A DNA stretch of 64,000 bases from an uncultured Prevotella sp. (GCA_946404405.1 CAMJDL010000001.1:62001-126000), one strand, 5' to 3'; numbered from the stretch's first letter, positions 34,687-45,057 are shown. A program made the numbers and translations. The notes: generated from the letters alone by a model not told the origin.

Positions 34687-37098
34687 ATGAAAAGACTGAT
34701 TTTACTGCTGTTGTCTTTTGCCAGCTATATCATGATAGCAGCCCCCGTGGCTGACAAGACCATCCGCATCAAACATTTCGGAGAGGACGAAGGTTTTTCT
34801 GCTGCATTGGTGCAACACATGATACAGGACCGGCAAGGGTATATTTGGCTGGCTACATGGGACGGACTGCGTCGGTACGACGGCTACCGATTTGAGACTT
34901 TCAAGGCTGTGCCTGGTGACAAGAGTCCATTGGAAACCAACCGTTTCACCTACGTTGAAGAGGACGCTACGGGAAACATCATTTGTGTATCGAATGAAAT
35001 ACCATACCTATTTAATATAAAAAGCCGACAATTTGAACCTTATCAAGGCAAGAAGGTTAAAACTGCATCCTATCAACCATCCCAGCAAGTGAAAGATCTG
35101 GTGGGGCAGGTACAAGAATTTCAGTCATCTGAGGTCAACATTCTAATGACTGACCGGCAAGAGGGTGTTTGGGTATACTCCCACAGAGGACTGGAAAGAA
35201 TTTCGCTTGTGCCCAAAGTCATTCAGCCAGAGCAAACTAACGGAGAGAGTGAACAAGTTATCAGTACATTATTTACCGACAGACGAGGACGGCTATGGAC
35301 TGCCGACAAGCAAGGCTATATCAGCATCAGCAATGCAACGCCACACTCTGACCAGTCAGAGAATGCTGGCGGCGGCATGCGTTGGCTTGCTCCCAATGGA
35401 AGTCTTTCATCAAGTCGAATCCGTTTTGGCTATGCTGCATATGCTATTTTTGAGGACAGTCAGCGACAGGTGTGGATAGGTGCTAAGCCCAGTGGACTGT
35501 TTCGACTGACCCCAGAAAGCAGTGGCTATCGTGTGACTCATTTCACACACCAGGCCGATGATGCCTATAGTCTGAACAGCGATGGTGTCTATTGTATTGC
35601 AGAAGATAGCCAACACCGAATTATTTTAGCCACATATGGCGGCGGTCTCAATATAGGTGAACCTCAGCCTGACGGCACTATGCGATTCATTAACTGCGAC
35701 AACCGACTGAAGCAGTATCCGCAGGCAGGACTGAAAAGCCGCTGTCTCTGGTTAAAGGATGACAACACCGCTTTGCTGGGTACTAATGACGGACTGTATA
35801 CTTTCTCGCTGCGTGAACCCTACGAAAAAATGCATTTCTATGTAAACCATCGCCAACCGAACCGGCTACAGAGCATCAGCAACAACTTTGTGATGGAAAT
35901 ACGCCAAATGCGTAATGGTGATTTGTATCTGGCAACGTCTGGGGGAGGTACAGAGAAAATTCTGTCTACCCAATTGCTGAGCGACACCATTCGTTTTCAG
36001 CATCACTCGGTACGTGAAGGCATTTCGTCAGACATGAATCAGACATTGGCCGAAGACATGGACGGCAACTTATGGATAGTGTCTGCTGGCTCTGTCAGCC
36101 TATTGAATACACGAACGGGGATAGCTACTAATTATTGGCGACTACTGACCGAAGCTGGTAACACCTTTACAGAAGCTACACCTGCCCTATTGCCAGACAG
36201 CAGTATGGTGTTGGGTACGGCTAACGGAACGCTCACACTGAGGAGCGGCCAGATGCTAAAAAGCACATTTCAGCCACCAATCGTATTCGACTGTGAAAAA
36301 GAAGTTCACCTGTCATCTGACGAACGCGACTTTACAATCCGCTTTGCTGCACTCGACTATAACAAAAACGAGGAAATCATCTATGCCTATCGCATGGAGG
36401 GTATCGATAGTGAGTGGCGCTATACACGTCAGAACGAGTTGAACTATGCCAGTCTGGCACCTGGTACATATATCCTTCACATCAAGTCGACCAATGGCGA
36501 CGGTGTGTGGACAGATAATGAGACGACCATCACCCTGCACCGTGCCGCCAGTTTCCATGAGACGCCATGGGCATGGATGCTGTATGGCGGACTTGCAGCC
36601 CTGCTACTAATAATAGTAGTATCTACTGTCCGCTATATTCGAATGCTGAAACGCGAGTTGAAAGATGTCCAGCTGACCAGCAAGGAACAAATTGAGGTAT
36701 TGGGAGCACGACTGAAAGAGCTGTTGCCTATCACCGAAAATGTTAAGGAGATTCATGAGGAAGCAGCCGAACAACTTACTGCCGACGACCGCCAGTTTGC
36801 CGAACGACTCAAGAAGTTTGTAGAGGGCAATCTTAATAATGCCGATCTCTCGGTTCAAGACATGGCCAGTGAGATGAATGTGAGCCGCACGGTGCTTTTC
36901 GTCCGTATGAAGCGTATCTTCGACAGCTCCCCCCATAACTATCTGCTGAATACCCGCATCACATTCGCCAAGAAGCTTCTTCTGGAACCAAGCGCACGTG
37001 TTTCAGATGTCGCTTATCGCTGCGGATTCTCCGACCCGAAGTATTTCAGCCGTTGCTTCAAAAAACTAACAGGTAGTCTGCCCAAGGACTATGCATAA
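34687..37098 (+). CDS. propeller-sensor/AraC one-component membrane regulator (2)
   Basis: About 803 residues from the ATG at 34687 (MKRLILLLLSFASYIMIAA, signal peptide). Propeller repeats such as GYIWLATWDGLRRYDGYRF and RQVWIGAKPSGLFRLT, a Y_Y_Y domain (about 535-615, YAYRMEGIDSEWRYT), a membrane helix (about 629-649), a coiled coil (LKERELKD-like, EQIEVLGARLKEL) and a C-terminal AraC domain ending GFSDPKYFSRCFKKLTG. No kinase or receiver domain. The HTH is close in sequence to those of regulators 1 and 3. It stands in the centre of the pectin region, divergent from the BNR gene, and shares a bidirectional terminator with the CE8 gene at 37183. Confidence 0.9.
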   Translation: MKRLILLLLSFASYIMIAAPVADKTIRIKHFGEDEGFSAALVQHMIQDRQGYIWLATWDGLRRYDGYRFETFKAVPGDKSPLETNRFTYVEEDATGNIICVSNEIPYLFNIKSRQFEPYQGKKVKTASYQPSQQVKDLVGQVQEFQSSEVNILMTDRQEGVWVYSHRGLERISLVPKVIQPEQTNGESEQVISTLFTDRRGRLWTADKQGYISISNATPHSDQSENAGGGMRWLAPNGSLSSSRIRFGYAAYAIFEDSQRQVWIGAKPSGLFRLTPESSGYRVTHFTHQADDAYSLNSDGVYCIAEDSQHRIILATYGGGLNIGEPQPDGTMRFINCDNRLKQYPQAGLKSRCLWLKDDNTALLGTNDGLYTFSLREPYEKMHFYVNHRQPNRLQSISNNFVMEIRQMRNGDLYLATSGGGTEKILSTQLLSDTIRFQHHSVREGISSDMNQTLAEDMDGNLWIVSAGSVSLLNTRTGIATNYWRLLTEAGNTFTEATPALLPDSSMVLGTANGTLTLRSGQMLKSTFQPPIVFDCEKEVHLSSDERDFTIRFAALDYNKNEEIIYAYRMEGIDSEWRYTRQNELNYASLAPGTYILHIKSTNGDGVWTDNETTITLHRAASFHETPWAWMLYGGLAALLLIIVVSTVRYIRMLKRELKDVQLTSKEQIEVLGARLKELLPITENVKEIHEEAAEQLTADDRQFAERLKKFVEGNLNNADLSVQDMASEMNVSRTVLFVRMKRIFDSSPHNYLLNTRITFAKKLLLEPSARVSDVAYRCGFSDPKYFSRCFKKLTGSLPKDYA

Positions 37099-37120
37099 AG
37101 ATGTCGTCTAAATAGCAAAA

Positions 37121-37140
37121 AAGAGGGTTGTCACCCTCTT
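37121..37140. terminator. bidirectional terminator between regulator 2 and the CE8 gene
   Basis: Perfect AAGAGGGT / ACCCTCTT stem with a TGTC loop, A-run before and T-run (TTTTTT) after. It works for both convergent genes. Confidence 0.9.
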
Positions 37141-37182
37141 TTTTGTTGTTATCCAAATTTTATCAATCTATTTTACTACTAA

Positions 37183-40100
37183 CTAATTATTTACGATTTT
37201 CTTGGAAATAACTCGGCCATCTACAGTTTGCATACTTACAATATTCAGCCCTTTTGTCGGTGTTTGGAGCCTGATGCCCTGCATATTATAGATGGCAGTT
37301 GCCGATTCTTTACTCTTTACTCTGTATTCTTCATTTATCCCCGTCGTTGTGCTGACAGTTGAGGGCTGGCTCAGGCTGCCATATTCGTTGACAGCCTTGA
37401 CGGTGTACTGAGCACTCTTACCATCAGTAGTGAACGAGTTCTCCTTTGTGAAGCCTACGACCTGATTATTCTCATCGATGATGATGTAGCAGATGGCATA
37501 GTCGGAAGCGGTCCATGAGAGCGTGCGGTCGACCTCACTGTATTTCAAGTTGGCAGGAGCATCAACAGGCTCGAAGAACTTGCGGGGATTCCAGTCGTCA
37601 TTACCAGAGGTGACGGCCTCGTAAGTGTAGCGGGCAGCCTCTTCGGCACTGAGCACGGCCTGACGGGTTACGGGACTCGTCTCACCGGCAGCCAGTTTGT
37701 CTTCATCAACCTTATAGGTGGTGCGGCGATTGTTCAGGTCAACGGGATTGCCGTCGGCATCCATTGTATTGTATTCGGCAAAGAGTTTTGGTGCGATATG
37801 CCACTCGCTCCATCCCTCGGCAGCCAGCGTGGTCTTTAGCGTGGTATTGATCCACACGGCCTGCGGCTGGTTCTGCCAGGCACGCCCCAGTTTGTTGCTA
37901 CCACCCTTGCCCTCAATGGTATTGTTGACCATGACATAGCCCCACGGTGTGCCTGCAGGATGGCTGGGCGCCACGATGACGCTACCCTCGCGGGCCAGAC
38001 GGAAGGTTGAGTTCTCGATGTAGTTGTTGCCGGCGCCGTAGTAGAAGTCGACAGCACCCTCGATGAGACAGTTGTTGACATACTGGCGGACGGTTGTACT
38101 GCGTACATCGGTGTACCAAGTATCCTGATAGGAGCGGAATTGGCAGTTATAGAAAGCCTGGCGGTCGTTGCGGCTGCTCATGGCCAGTCCCATCGGGCCT
38201 GCCTGACGCTCCACGCCATAGCTATCGATATAGGAAATGTTCTCGGTATAGAAGTCGGCACTATTCACCTGGACCACGCCCTGCTTGCCGTAGGTTTTCG
38301 ACTGGGGGTTGTTGGTAGAGTATTCCCAGCCGATGTCCGACGAACTGCCGTTGTTGATCCAATAGCTGATGATCGTCTTCTCTTTGTCCTGACCGATGAG
38401 GTGGATAAAAGGTTTGTTTTCAGGGATGGTTACCAGTTCCTCGTACTGACCATTCTTGACGAAGATGAGCCAAGGAACGATACGGTTCGTGGGAGCCTTG
38501 TCGATAGCCTCTTGTACGGTCTTATAGTCGCCACTGCCGTCCTGGGCCACCACAGCGTCAAACAGCTTGGCGGCAGGTGTGGGGCGTTCCATGACGGTAA
38601 AGGTAATGTTGTGGGCAGGGAAGGCGTTGCCGCTGAGGTCGGTGATGGCATTATCGCCGATGCTGAGTGTATATTGCTGACCGTACTGTAGTCCGTGGTA
38701 GGCGTAGGTGACGCTCTTGCTACCAAAGGATCCAGTGAGTGTCTCGCCGTTGAGAACGACGCTGCCTGTACCGGCCTTTACACGCTCATTGAAGCTGAGC
38801 ACGATGTTGCCGTGTGCCGAGGCACCTATGCTGCCATCAGCGGGTGAACTGCTGACAAGCTGCGGAGCGTCCTTATCGTCTACAGCATTCTGGTCGGCCA
38901 GAACGATGACGTCGGCCAAATAGAAACCTTCCGTACCCGAGTGGTTGCCACCATCGAAGAAGTCACTGGTCTCGTCCTCTATCCAGCGGATATACACCAT
39001 GCCGTCGATGTCCTTCGTATTGAGTTCATAGTCGAAGTCAACCCAGTCGCTGTTGGGATTCTCCGTCAAGGTCAACGTCTTAATGGTCTCGAAACCCTCG
39101 GTAGCACTGGTGGTCGAGAGTTGCATCAACTGACGTTGGCGCACGCAGCTATTATTAGCAGCCACCAGACTATGAATCCTAATCTTGTCGTAGTCTTTCA
39201 CGCTGAACGAGGCCACAAAGGCACGGGGTATCTGTTCCGACTTGCTCCAGTCGGTGTAGCGGCGGGCAGCCCATAGCTCCCTGCTGCCAAACGAGGCCTT
39301 GCCACCGCCCCAGTTGGTACTGGCGCAGTTGGGACCCTGATAGAACTGCATCACACCCGTATTGTCGGTGGCGAAGGCATAGTCGGCCTGTCGGTTGCCA
39401 CGTGCCGAGTTCTTGTCGTTATTGAAGTCCCAAGCCACGATGAAGGGAATCACGTCAAATGAAGCCGTCACCTCCATGTTATCGTTGACGGTGACGACAC
39501 GGCTCAGCTCAGCGCTGTTGTCCTCCCAAGTTAGGAAGTTGGTCACCATATTAGGTACCACGGTCAGCGTCACCTCCGTACCAGCATCGTACTTGCCGTT
39601 GATAGGTTCGGGCGACAATGTGATCTCACCCCACTTACTACCGTCGCCAGCCTTGTTGACTGTCAGTGTATAAGTTTCTACGGTGCTGAAGACAGCGGTA
39701 ACTGTTGTGTTGGCGGTGATGGTAGCGGTATAAGTGGGTGTGGTGGCCAATGTCTTACCGCCAGCATCCTGCCATTCCTTGACCTTATAGCCCGACATGC
39801 CCTGGGTGCTGAAGTTCACCTCTGTGCCACTAACGACAGCATCGCCTACGGGCGACATCATTATGTAGCCGGCATCCGATGGTGTGGCTGTGGTGGTGAG
39901 CGTATAGACAGCATCGCTGCCCAGTGTCTCGCCAGTCACCTTGAAACTATTCAGGTACATGTCGCCCGTAGCGCCTGCATCATAGCCGATGACGGCACGT
40001 ACTCGGACAGACGGCTGATTGTCGACAGCCAGAGCAGCCTTCGTCTCGTTGAAGTTGCTCCAACTGCTGCCCGTACTGTTCAGTGTGCTGGAGGGCATCC

Positions 40101-40605
40101 ATGTGGTGCCCCCATCGGTAGACACCAACACATAGACCGGAAGTGTCCGGCTGTTATTGCCCGACATGCGGCATGAGAACTGTAGATTCTTGTAACCCGC
40201 AGCCGACAGCTCCACCTCAGCATAGTTGTAGTGCTGGGCGGCATAGGTCAGGTTACTGATAACCTGTGGCGAAGCGGTGTACATGCGCAGCGCACCATTG
40301 TTATAGTTAGAGATGTACCACTTTTTATTGCCGTCAGAAGAGAAAATGGTCAGCGTACCTGTCGTGACCGTTCCTGACGTGGGATAGAAGAAGGGCTGCT
40401 GAGCCGAGAAGCTGTATTCCATGTTTTGCTTGGCTTCTGCCGATGCCGTGTAGTACGTCTTGTTGCCGTCAGCCGATGTCTGGGTGTACTTCATATCGTT
40501 TGTAAAGTCCCAGGCGGCCAGCGTTATGGGTTCGGCCTGTGCCGTCTGAAGGCTGCCTGCCACAGCGAGGGCAGCCATGATGGTTTTGAATAATCCTTGT
40601 TTCAT
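37183..40605 (-). CDS. large secreted pectin methylesterase (CE8) with binding modules
   Basis: 1140 residues from the ATG at 40605 (MKQGLFKTIMAALAVAG, signal peptide). A longer frame begins at an ATGA overlap with the GH95 gene at 40695, but it would bury the signal peptide behind residues encoded by a palindromic repeat. Order: beta-sandwich (about 25-240), two InlB-B-type repeats (about 245-400, ending VTAVF and VTASF), second beta-sandwich (about 405-580), Ig-like SbsA domain, CE8 (about 675-985) with FRSYQDTWYT (about 827), EGAVDFYYGAG (about 850) and LGRAWQNQP (about 907; Ala replaces the usual Pro), and an Fn3-like end. The tag is degenerate (YNMQGIRL...GRVISKKIVNN). A TTTACTC-type repeat at 37303-37335 codes for the linker. 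Confidence 0.88.
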   Translation of the reverse strand: MKQGLFKTIMAALAVAGSLQTAQAEPITLAAWDFTNDMKYTQTSADGNKTYYTASAEAKQNMEYSFSAQQPFFYPTSGTVTTGTLTIFSSDGNKKWYISNYNNGALRMYTASPQVISNLTYAAQHYNYAEVELSAAGYKNLQFSCRMSGNNSRTLPVYVLVSTDGGTTWMPSSTLNSTGSSWSNFNETKAALAVDNQPSVRVRAVIGYDAGATGDMYLNSFKVTGETLGSDAVYTLTTTATPSDAGYIMMSPVGDAVVSGTEVNFSTQGMSGYKVKEWQDAGGKTLATTPTYTATITANTTVTAVFSTVETYTLTVNKAGDGSKWGEITLSPEPINGKYDAGTEVTLTVVPNMVTNFLTWEDNSAELSRVVTVNDNMEVTASFDVIPFIVAWDFNNDKNSARGNRQADYAFATDNTGVMQFYQGPNCASTNWGGGKASFGSRELWAARRYTDWSKSEQIPRAFVASFSVKDYDKIRIHSLVAANNSCVRQRQLMQLSTTSATEGFETIKTLTLTENPNSDWVDFDYELNTKDIDGMVYIRWIEDETSDFFDGGNHSGTEGFYLADVIVLADQNAVDDKDAPQLVSSSPADGSIGASAHGNIVLSFNERVKAGTGSVVLNGETLTGSFGSKSVTYAYHGLQYGQQYTLSIGDNAITDLSGNAFPAHNITFTVMERPTPAAKLFDAVVAQDGSGDYKTVQEAIDKAPTNRIVPWLIFVKNGQYEELVTIPENKPFIHLIGQDKEKTIISYWINNGSSSDIGWEYSTNNPQSKTYGKQGVVQVNSADFYTENISYIDSYGVERQAGPMGLAMSSRNDRQAFYNCQFRSYQDTWYTDVRSTTVRQYVNNCLIEGAVDFYYGAGNNYIENSTFRLAREGSVIVAPSHPAGTPWGYVMVNNTIEGKGGSNKLGRAWQNQPQAVWINTTLKTTLAAEGWSEWHIAPKLFAEYNTMDADGNPVDLNNRRTTYKVDEDKLAAGETSPVTRQAVLSAEEAARYTYEAVTSGNDDWNPRKFFEPVDAPANLKYSEVDRTLSWTASDYAICYIIIDENNQVVGFTKENSFTTDGKSAQYTVKAVNEYGSLSQPSTVSTTTGINEEYRVKSKESATAIYNMQGIRLQTPTKGLNIVSMQTVDGRVISKKIVNN

Positions 40606-40633
40606 CGTTTCTAAGTTTATTTTCTGATAAATT

Positions 40634-40682
40634 TGAGCTTTGCTCGAGCTCGTTCCCGTTCGGAAGAACTCGAGCAAGCTCA
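40634..40682. repeat. palindromic repeat element between GH95 and CE8 genes
   Basis: Inverted repeat TGAGCTTTGCTCGAG / CTCGAGCAAGCTCA (one bulged base) with a 20-base inner part that can pair further. No T-run follows, so it is more like a dispersed palindromic unit than a terminator. It may act as an mRNA processing or stabilising structure between the two genes. Confidence 0.65.
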
Positions 40683-40691
40683 GTTCTTCTC

Positions 40692-43600
40692 TCATTTAAT
40701 CACGACCTTCTGTCTGTTGACGATGACCAGTCCACGGTAGTTGTCGCTGACTTGTCGGCCATCCAAGGTATATGCTATCTGTGAACTGGTAAACTGCTGG
40801 TCGGGCTGTTGGATGGTGATGATGGCAGAAGTCTCATCGCGGTCTATGAGTTCTATCTCTTGACCTGCCGTAGTGGGAATATCATAAAGATAGGTAGTGG
40901 ATAAAGTGGTGGCAGGAATCTTCGAGGGATTGGCCACAATAGGATCGGGCATCACGTAGGGCTGCATCAGTGCGTTGCTGTTGTTGCCAGTGGCATCGGT
41001 AAGGGCTGCACCGTCGGCATGTTTTAGCGGGGTATTGCTACGCAGGCGCAGATTGCCACCGATGGTCGACTTTACTTTCAGCGATACCACTTTGCCGTTT
41101 TTCCAGACAAGGTCGGTCACCTCGAAGCCTCCACGGGCACGAAGACCTTTCACCTTGCCATCAGCCCAGATGCCGGGTAGGGCGGGTAGGACGTGCACGA
41201 AACCGGCATGACTCTGCAACAGCATCTCGGCGATTCCGGCACAGCAGCCGAAGTTACCGTCAATCTGGAACGGAGCATGGGCATCGAACATATTGGCGTA
41301 GGTGCCGCCGTCGGCATCGTTCATGGTGGCATTTGGGTCCATCAGACGCAGTTGGTTCTTGATGATCGTAAGCGCATGGTCGCCATCAAGCATACGAGCC
41401 CACTGACATACCTTCCAACCCATTGACCAGCCACGGGCAGCATCGCCACGGCCTACGAGCGATTTGTGTACGGCCTGATAGACGGTGGGGTTGACGTATG
41501 GCGATACCTGGTTGCCTGGATAGGCTCCCCAGAGGTGTGACAGGTGACGATGTGAGTTGTTCTCCTTGTCCCAGTCTTCCTGCCACTCCTGTATCTGGCC
41601 GTACTTGCCAATCTTGTAGGGAGTGAGCTGAGCCTTCAAGGCATCCAAATCATTGGCAAAGTCTGCATCAGTTTCGAGAATACGTGCAGCTTCAGCCGTA
41701 TTCTTCAGCACGTCATAGACCATCTGGTTATCCATAGCTACACCACCGAAGAGGGCACAGTTCTGGTTCTTGCCGTTATCATCGGTATAGGAGCCGATAC
41801 CAGGATGGTTCTCAGGAGAGTTGGAAGGACACACTACCATGTAGCCCGTATTCGGGTCCTTCACCAGGAAATCTTGGAAAAACTGGGCGCAGCCTTTCAG
41901 TACGGGGTAGATATCGGCCAGATACTGGCGGTTGCCGCTGAACAGGTATTTCTCCCAAAGGTGTGAGCAGAACCATGCATTACACGTAGGCCATACACCT
42001 ACGGAACCGTTATCTACGGCACCAGTAGTACGCCAAAGGTCGGTGTTGTGGTGCAGTGTCCAGCCACGGGCACCATACATCTTCTCAGCTGTCTCAGCAC
42101 CTGTTACACTGACATCCTTTACCATCTGGACAAACGGGTCGTGACATTCTTCGAGGTTCGTTACTTCTGCAGGCCAATAGTTCATCTCAACATTGATGTT
42201 CGACGTGTACTTGGAGTCCCACGCCGGATACTGGCGAGCATTGGGGTTCCAGATACCCTGCAAATTGGCAGGCTGTGTTCCTGGTTGGCTCGACGAGATG
42301 AGCAGGTAGCGACCAAACTGGAAATAGTTGGCAATGAGACCAGGGTCGTTGCCGCCGACGGAACGGAACTCTTTTATACGCGTCTCCGTGTCCTTTTGCT
42401 CCCGTTCGCTGTTCGTACCAAGTTCGAGGCTGACACGATTGAACTGCTCCTGGTATTTCGCAGTGTGTTCGGCGAGCGTAGTGGCATAATCCTTCTGCTT
42501 GTCAAGATAGGTGGTCATATATCCCAATGCCTTGGCCTCGGCATTGGCACTGATGTCGTCGTAGTTGACAAAGTTGGTGGCCGACGAGATAATGATGGTG
42601 GCCACCGTGGCATCGCTGACCTCAATAGTGGGAGTCTGCATGTTTCCTGCCACGATGCCCCATGTCTGTACATTCTGCTTTGTGGTATTAGTCTGCGTAC
42701 CACCCTCGTTCATCACCTTGATGAATGTATAGCACTGCAGCTTGTTGGCGACGTTCTCCGACTGGTCGCGGGCAGGGATGAGTGAGGCTTCAATCATGCC
42801 GTCAGCCGTTATCTTGTTGATGCCCAGTTTCTCCATATTCGTCTTCGCAGGAGCGGCAAAGCAGACGTTGAAGTTCAGCTTACCTGGCTCTGAGGCCTCA
42901 ATGCGCATTACGGTGACATTGTCCTCGAAGGATGTAAAGACGGTGCGGGTATAGGTAACACCATCCACAACATAGGTGGTCATGGCGGTGGCATTGTTCA
43001 TATCGAGTGAGCGGACGTAACCCTGAGCATCGTTGGCACCAGTGGTTTGGCCTGCTTCCTCATCGTCATAGCGGTGGCCGGGGAAGCCCACCAGCACACA
43101 ACCAGCAGCCTGATACTGGGCTCCGTGAGAAGTTTGCGACATCCAGTTAGGAATGGCCAGTTTCTGTGCTGCGGCATAGTCCTTGTTAAAGATATACTGC
43201 TGCACCTGCTGGAGCACCGACTTTGCGTTGGCGTTATAGTTGCGGTTGGGCGACTGTCCCCAAAAAGTATCCTCATTCAATTGTAGCGTGTCCTTGGCTA
43301 CACCTCCGCTGACCATAACACCTAAGCGTCCGTTACCTAATGGTAGTGCCTCTTCCCAGTAGGTGGCAGGGCGGTGGTACCATAGGCGGTTATGACTGTC
43401 GAGAACAGGCGGTGGAACAGGACGTGTATCGCCAGTGGTAAATGTGATGCTAATAGTTTCTGTATATACGTTACCTGCCAAATCGGTCAATACATTGGCG
43501 GGCAATGTTAGGGTGTACGAGGTGGTGAGGTCAAGGTCAGCGTATGTAAACGACACCTTATTTATATTAATGACGGGTGCAATAGTCTGACCAGTACCCG

Positions 43601-44429
43601 TGGCGTTATTCGTTAGTGTGGCCGTTGTACCATCTTTAACCTTGACGCCTTCATTAAACAACATGATGATCTTACCCGACGGCAGCACGCCCATAGCACC
43701 ATTTTGAGGCGTGATACTCTCAAGCTTCGGCGCCTGCGTGTCTTCGGCCAGGATATTCAGGTATTTTAGGTTGTAGTTGCTGGTCTTTGTGGCACTTTGT
43801 ATGAGCATGCGCACAATGAGCAGATCCTTATCGTCAGCCTGCAGGTCGTAGTTGGCATCGACCCAAGTGTTCCAGTGAGCACCAGCAGTGTAGTCGTTGA
43901 GCACCGTCCATGTCTGGCCACCATCAACAGAATATACCACACCGAATTTTGTTGCCGAACTGGAGCCATCGCCAATGGCGAAGTTCAGCTTCAGGTTGCT
44001 CAGCGATGTCGTTGGCATCGATACTTCAAAATACTGGTCGTGCTTCGAACCGTCAGTATAGTCGGCCTTGGCTGTAAACTTGTCGATGGAGGCAGTGTTT
44101 AGGCGCAGGTGATAGTTAGGAGCCGAACCACTGGTACATACCTGCCACTTGCCGTCGCTGGTGTGGACTGTCACCTTGCATTGTTCAGGTACCAATGCAC
44201 ACTCGTTGGGCAGGAAATAGGGTTGCGTGGTCTTCCATGCCGTATTGGCTATGGCCGACCATCCAAGGTTGTTTGGTGTGTACGTCACCGTTGTGCCTTG
44301 TTTCTCGGCATCATAGCCGGTAGTAAATTCCCACTTGGCTACTGCCGTCTGACTGGCCATAGCCGTTTGCGAAAAAAGGAGTAGCATCAGTAGCATGCTC
44401 CATCCAAAAGTCTTTTTACTTGTTTTCAT
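40692..44429 (-). CDS. GH95 glycosidase (alpha-L-fucosidase or alpha-L-galactosidase)
   Basis: 1245 residues. Signal peptide (ending TAMASQ), N-terminal beta-sandwich (about 25-230), Ig-like SbsA domain (about 235-335), then a full GH95 catalytic region (about 350-1160). Visible hallmarks are [65 protein letters not shown] with the catalytic Glu, and [18 protein letters not shown] with the catalytic Asp. The tag is YTLDGRQV...[12 protein letters not shown]95 removes alpha-1,2-L-fucose or alpha-L-galactose; both occur on plant wall polysaccharides. First gene of a two-gene unit with the CE8 gene, behind an operator-type promoter. Confidence 0.93.
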   Translation of the reverse strand: MKTSKKTFGWSMLLMLLLFSQTAMASQTAVAKWEFTTGYDAEKQGTTVTYTPNNLGWSAIANTAWKTTQPYFLPNECALVPEQCKVTVHTSDGKWQVCTSGSAPNYHLRLNTASIDKFTAKADYTDGSKHDQYFEVSMPTTSLSNLKLNFAIGDGSSSATKFGVVYSVDGGQTWTVLNDYTAGAHWNTWVDANYDLQADDKDLLIVRMLIQSATKTSNYNLKYLNILAEDTQAPKLESITPQNGAMGVLPSGKIIMLFNEGVKVKDGTTATLTNNATGTGQTIAPVININKVSFTYADLDLTTSYTLTLPANVLTDLAGNVYTETISITFTTGDTRPVPPPVLDSHNRLWYHRPATYWEEALPLGNGRLGVMVSGGVAKDTLQLNEDTFWGQSPNRNYNANAKSVLQQVQQYIFNKDYAAAQKLAIPNWMSQTSHGAQYQAAGCVLVGFPGHRYDDEEAGQTTGANDAQGYVRSLDMNNATAMTTYVVDGVTYTRTVFTSFEDNVTVMRIEASEPGKLNFNVCFAAPAKTNMEKLGINKITADGMIEASLIPARDQSENVANKLQCYTFIKVMNEGGTQTNTTKQNVQTWGIVAGNMQTPTIEVSDATVATIIISSATNFVNYDDISANAEAKALGYMTTYLDKQKDYATTLAEHTAKYQEQFNRVSLELGTNSEREQKDTETRIKEFRSVGGNDPGLIANYFQFGRYLLISSSQPGTQPANLQGIWNPNARQYPAWDSKYTSNINVEMNYWPAEVTNLEECHDPFVQMVKDVSVTGAETAEKMYGARGWTLHHNTDLWRTTGAVDNGSVGVWPTCNAWFCSHLWEKYLFSGNRQYLADIYPVLKGCAQFFQDFLVKDPNTGYMVVCPSNSPENHPGIGSYTDDNGKNQNCALFGGVAMDNQMVYDVLKNTAEAARILETDADFANDLDALKAQLTPYKIGKYGQIQEWQEDWDKENNSHRHLSHLWGAYPGNQVSPYVNPTVYQAVHKSLVGRGDAARGWSMGWKVCQWARMLDGDHALTIIKNQLRLMDPNATMNDADGGTYANMFDAHAPFQIDGNFGCCAGIAEMLLQSHAGFVHVLPALPGIWADGKVKGLRARGGFEVTDLVWKNGKVVSLKVKSTIGGNLRLRSNTPLKHADGAALTDATGNNSNALMQPYVMPDPIVANPSKIPATTLSTTYLYDIPTTAGQEIELIDRDETSAIITIQQPDQQFTSSQIAYTLDGRQVSDNYRGLVIVNRQKVVIK

Positions 44430-44459
44430 CTATCGTTTGTTAGTTCGTTATTTTTGCCG

Positions 44460-44522
44460 CAAAAGTATAAAGAACTAAAATTTATAAGGTGGACATTTGC
44501 ACCAGAAAGGATAAAAAAGTCT
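44460..44522 (-). promoter_or_regulatory. GH95 operon promoter with two tandem repeats
   Basis: Minus strand: -7 TACTTTTG (44460-44467); CACC core at plus 44488-44491 (20 bases upstream of the box) and an ATCC core at 44509-44512 (21 bases further). Confidence 0.7.
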
Positions 44523-44542
44523 GTCTATAGGCAGTTTAGTAC

Positions 44543-44570
44543 GAAAATCCACCTTGTCAGGATGATTTTC
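44543..44570. promoter_or_regulatory. inverted pair of operator half-sites upstream of the GH95 promoter
   Basis: GAAAATCCACC on the plus strand faces GAAAATCATCC on the minus strand, forming a 28-base imperfect palindrome. Each half resembles the CACC-core repeat of the promoters nearby, so it may be an auxiliary operator. Confidence 0.45.
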
Positions 44571-44684
44571 ATACCCCAAGAACTTTATATGATGACATAG
44601 TACCTAAATTATTATTTACCTAATAACTACACACAAAAAAAGAAAAAAAGTATCTTAATATTTTTTTGTTCCATAAAAAAGTAT

Positions 44685-44692
44685 TACCTTTG
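44685..44692 (+). promoter_or_regulatory. DUF3791-like gene promoter -7 box
   Basis: TACCTTTG followed by a leader of about 57 bases with a perfect AAGGAGG Shine-Dalgarno at 44742-44748. Confidence 0.55.
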
Positions 44693-44755
44693 TATCGCAA
44701 GAAGCTACTTGAAATTCGAAAAATCAAGCATCATCAACACTAAGGAGGAATAGAC

Positions 44756-44956
44756 ATGCGGGATAATGTACTTTGGCGCAAACAAAGCCACATCATCATG
44801 ATGTTGGCTGATACGCTCAACATTGATGCAGAGCGGGCGTTGGACTTGTACTATTCTACCCAGACAGCACACCGACTGTCAGATGCCCGCTATGGTCTTC
44901 AGTTGATGAGCGACCAATATCTTTTAGATGACATCTTAAAAGAAATACGAAGGTAA
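44756..44956 (+). CDS. DUF3791-like small protein
   Basis: 66 residues, all-helical. MRDNVLWRKQSHIIMML...LDLYYSTQTAHRLSD..YGLQLMSDQYLLDDI is the pattern of DUF3791-like proteins of Bacteroidales. These often lie beside DUF3990 genes, in an arrangement suspected to be toxin-antitoxin-like. No DUF3990 partner is visible here, so this copy is an orphan. The start at 44756 is supported by an AAGGAGG Shine-Dalgarno eight bases upstream, unusual because most genes in this phylum lack one. The family assignment is from memory of the motif and is moderately sure. Confidence 0.65.
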   Translation: MRDNVLWRKQSHIIMMLADTLNIDAERALDLYYSTQTAHRLSDARYGLQLMSDQYLLDDILKEIRR

Positions 44957-45057
44957 GCCTCTCCTATTTTCTCCCATTCTGCTGAATTCTGTACCTTGTA
45001 GAACGGATGGTCTTTTCCAAGAAATTGGTTCCGGTTCCGATTATCTATTTATTTTTT

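Larger units (their letters stand above)
44430..44755. other. divergent control region between GH95 and DUF3791-like genes
   Basis: 326 bases without a gene. It holds the leftward GH95 promoter and operator repeats (44460-44522), a further inverted half-site pair (44543-44570), an A/T-rich tract and the rightward promoter at 44685-44692. Confidence 0.7.

Noticed and set aside
37183..40695. Longer start of the CE8 gene at 40695
   Set aside because: It would add 30 residues coded by a palindromic repeat before an otherwise perfect signal peptide. The ATG at 40605 is better, though the ATGA overlap is noted.
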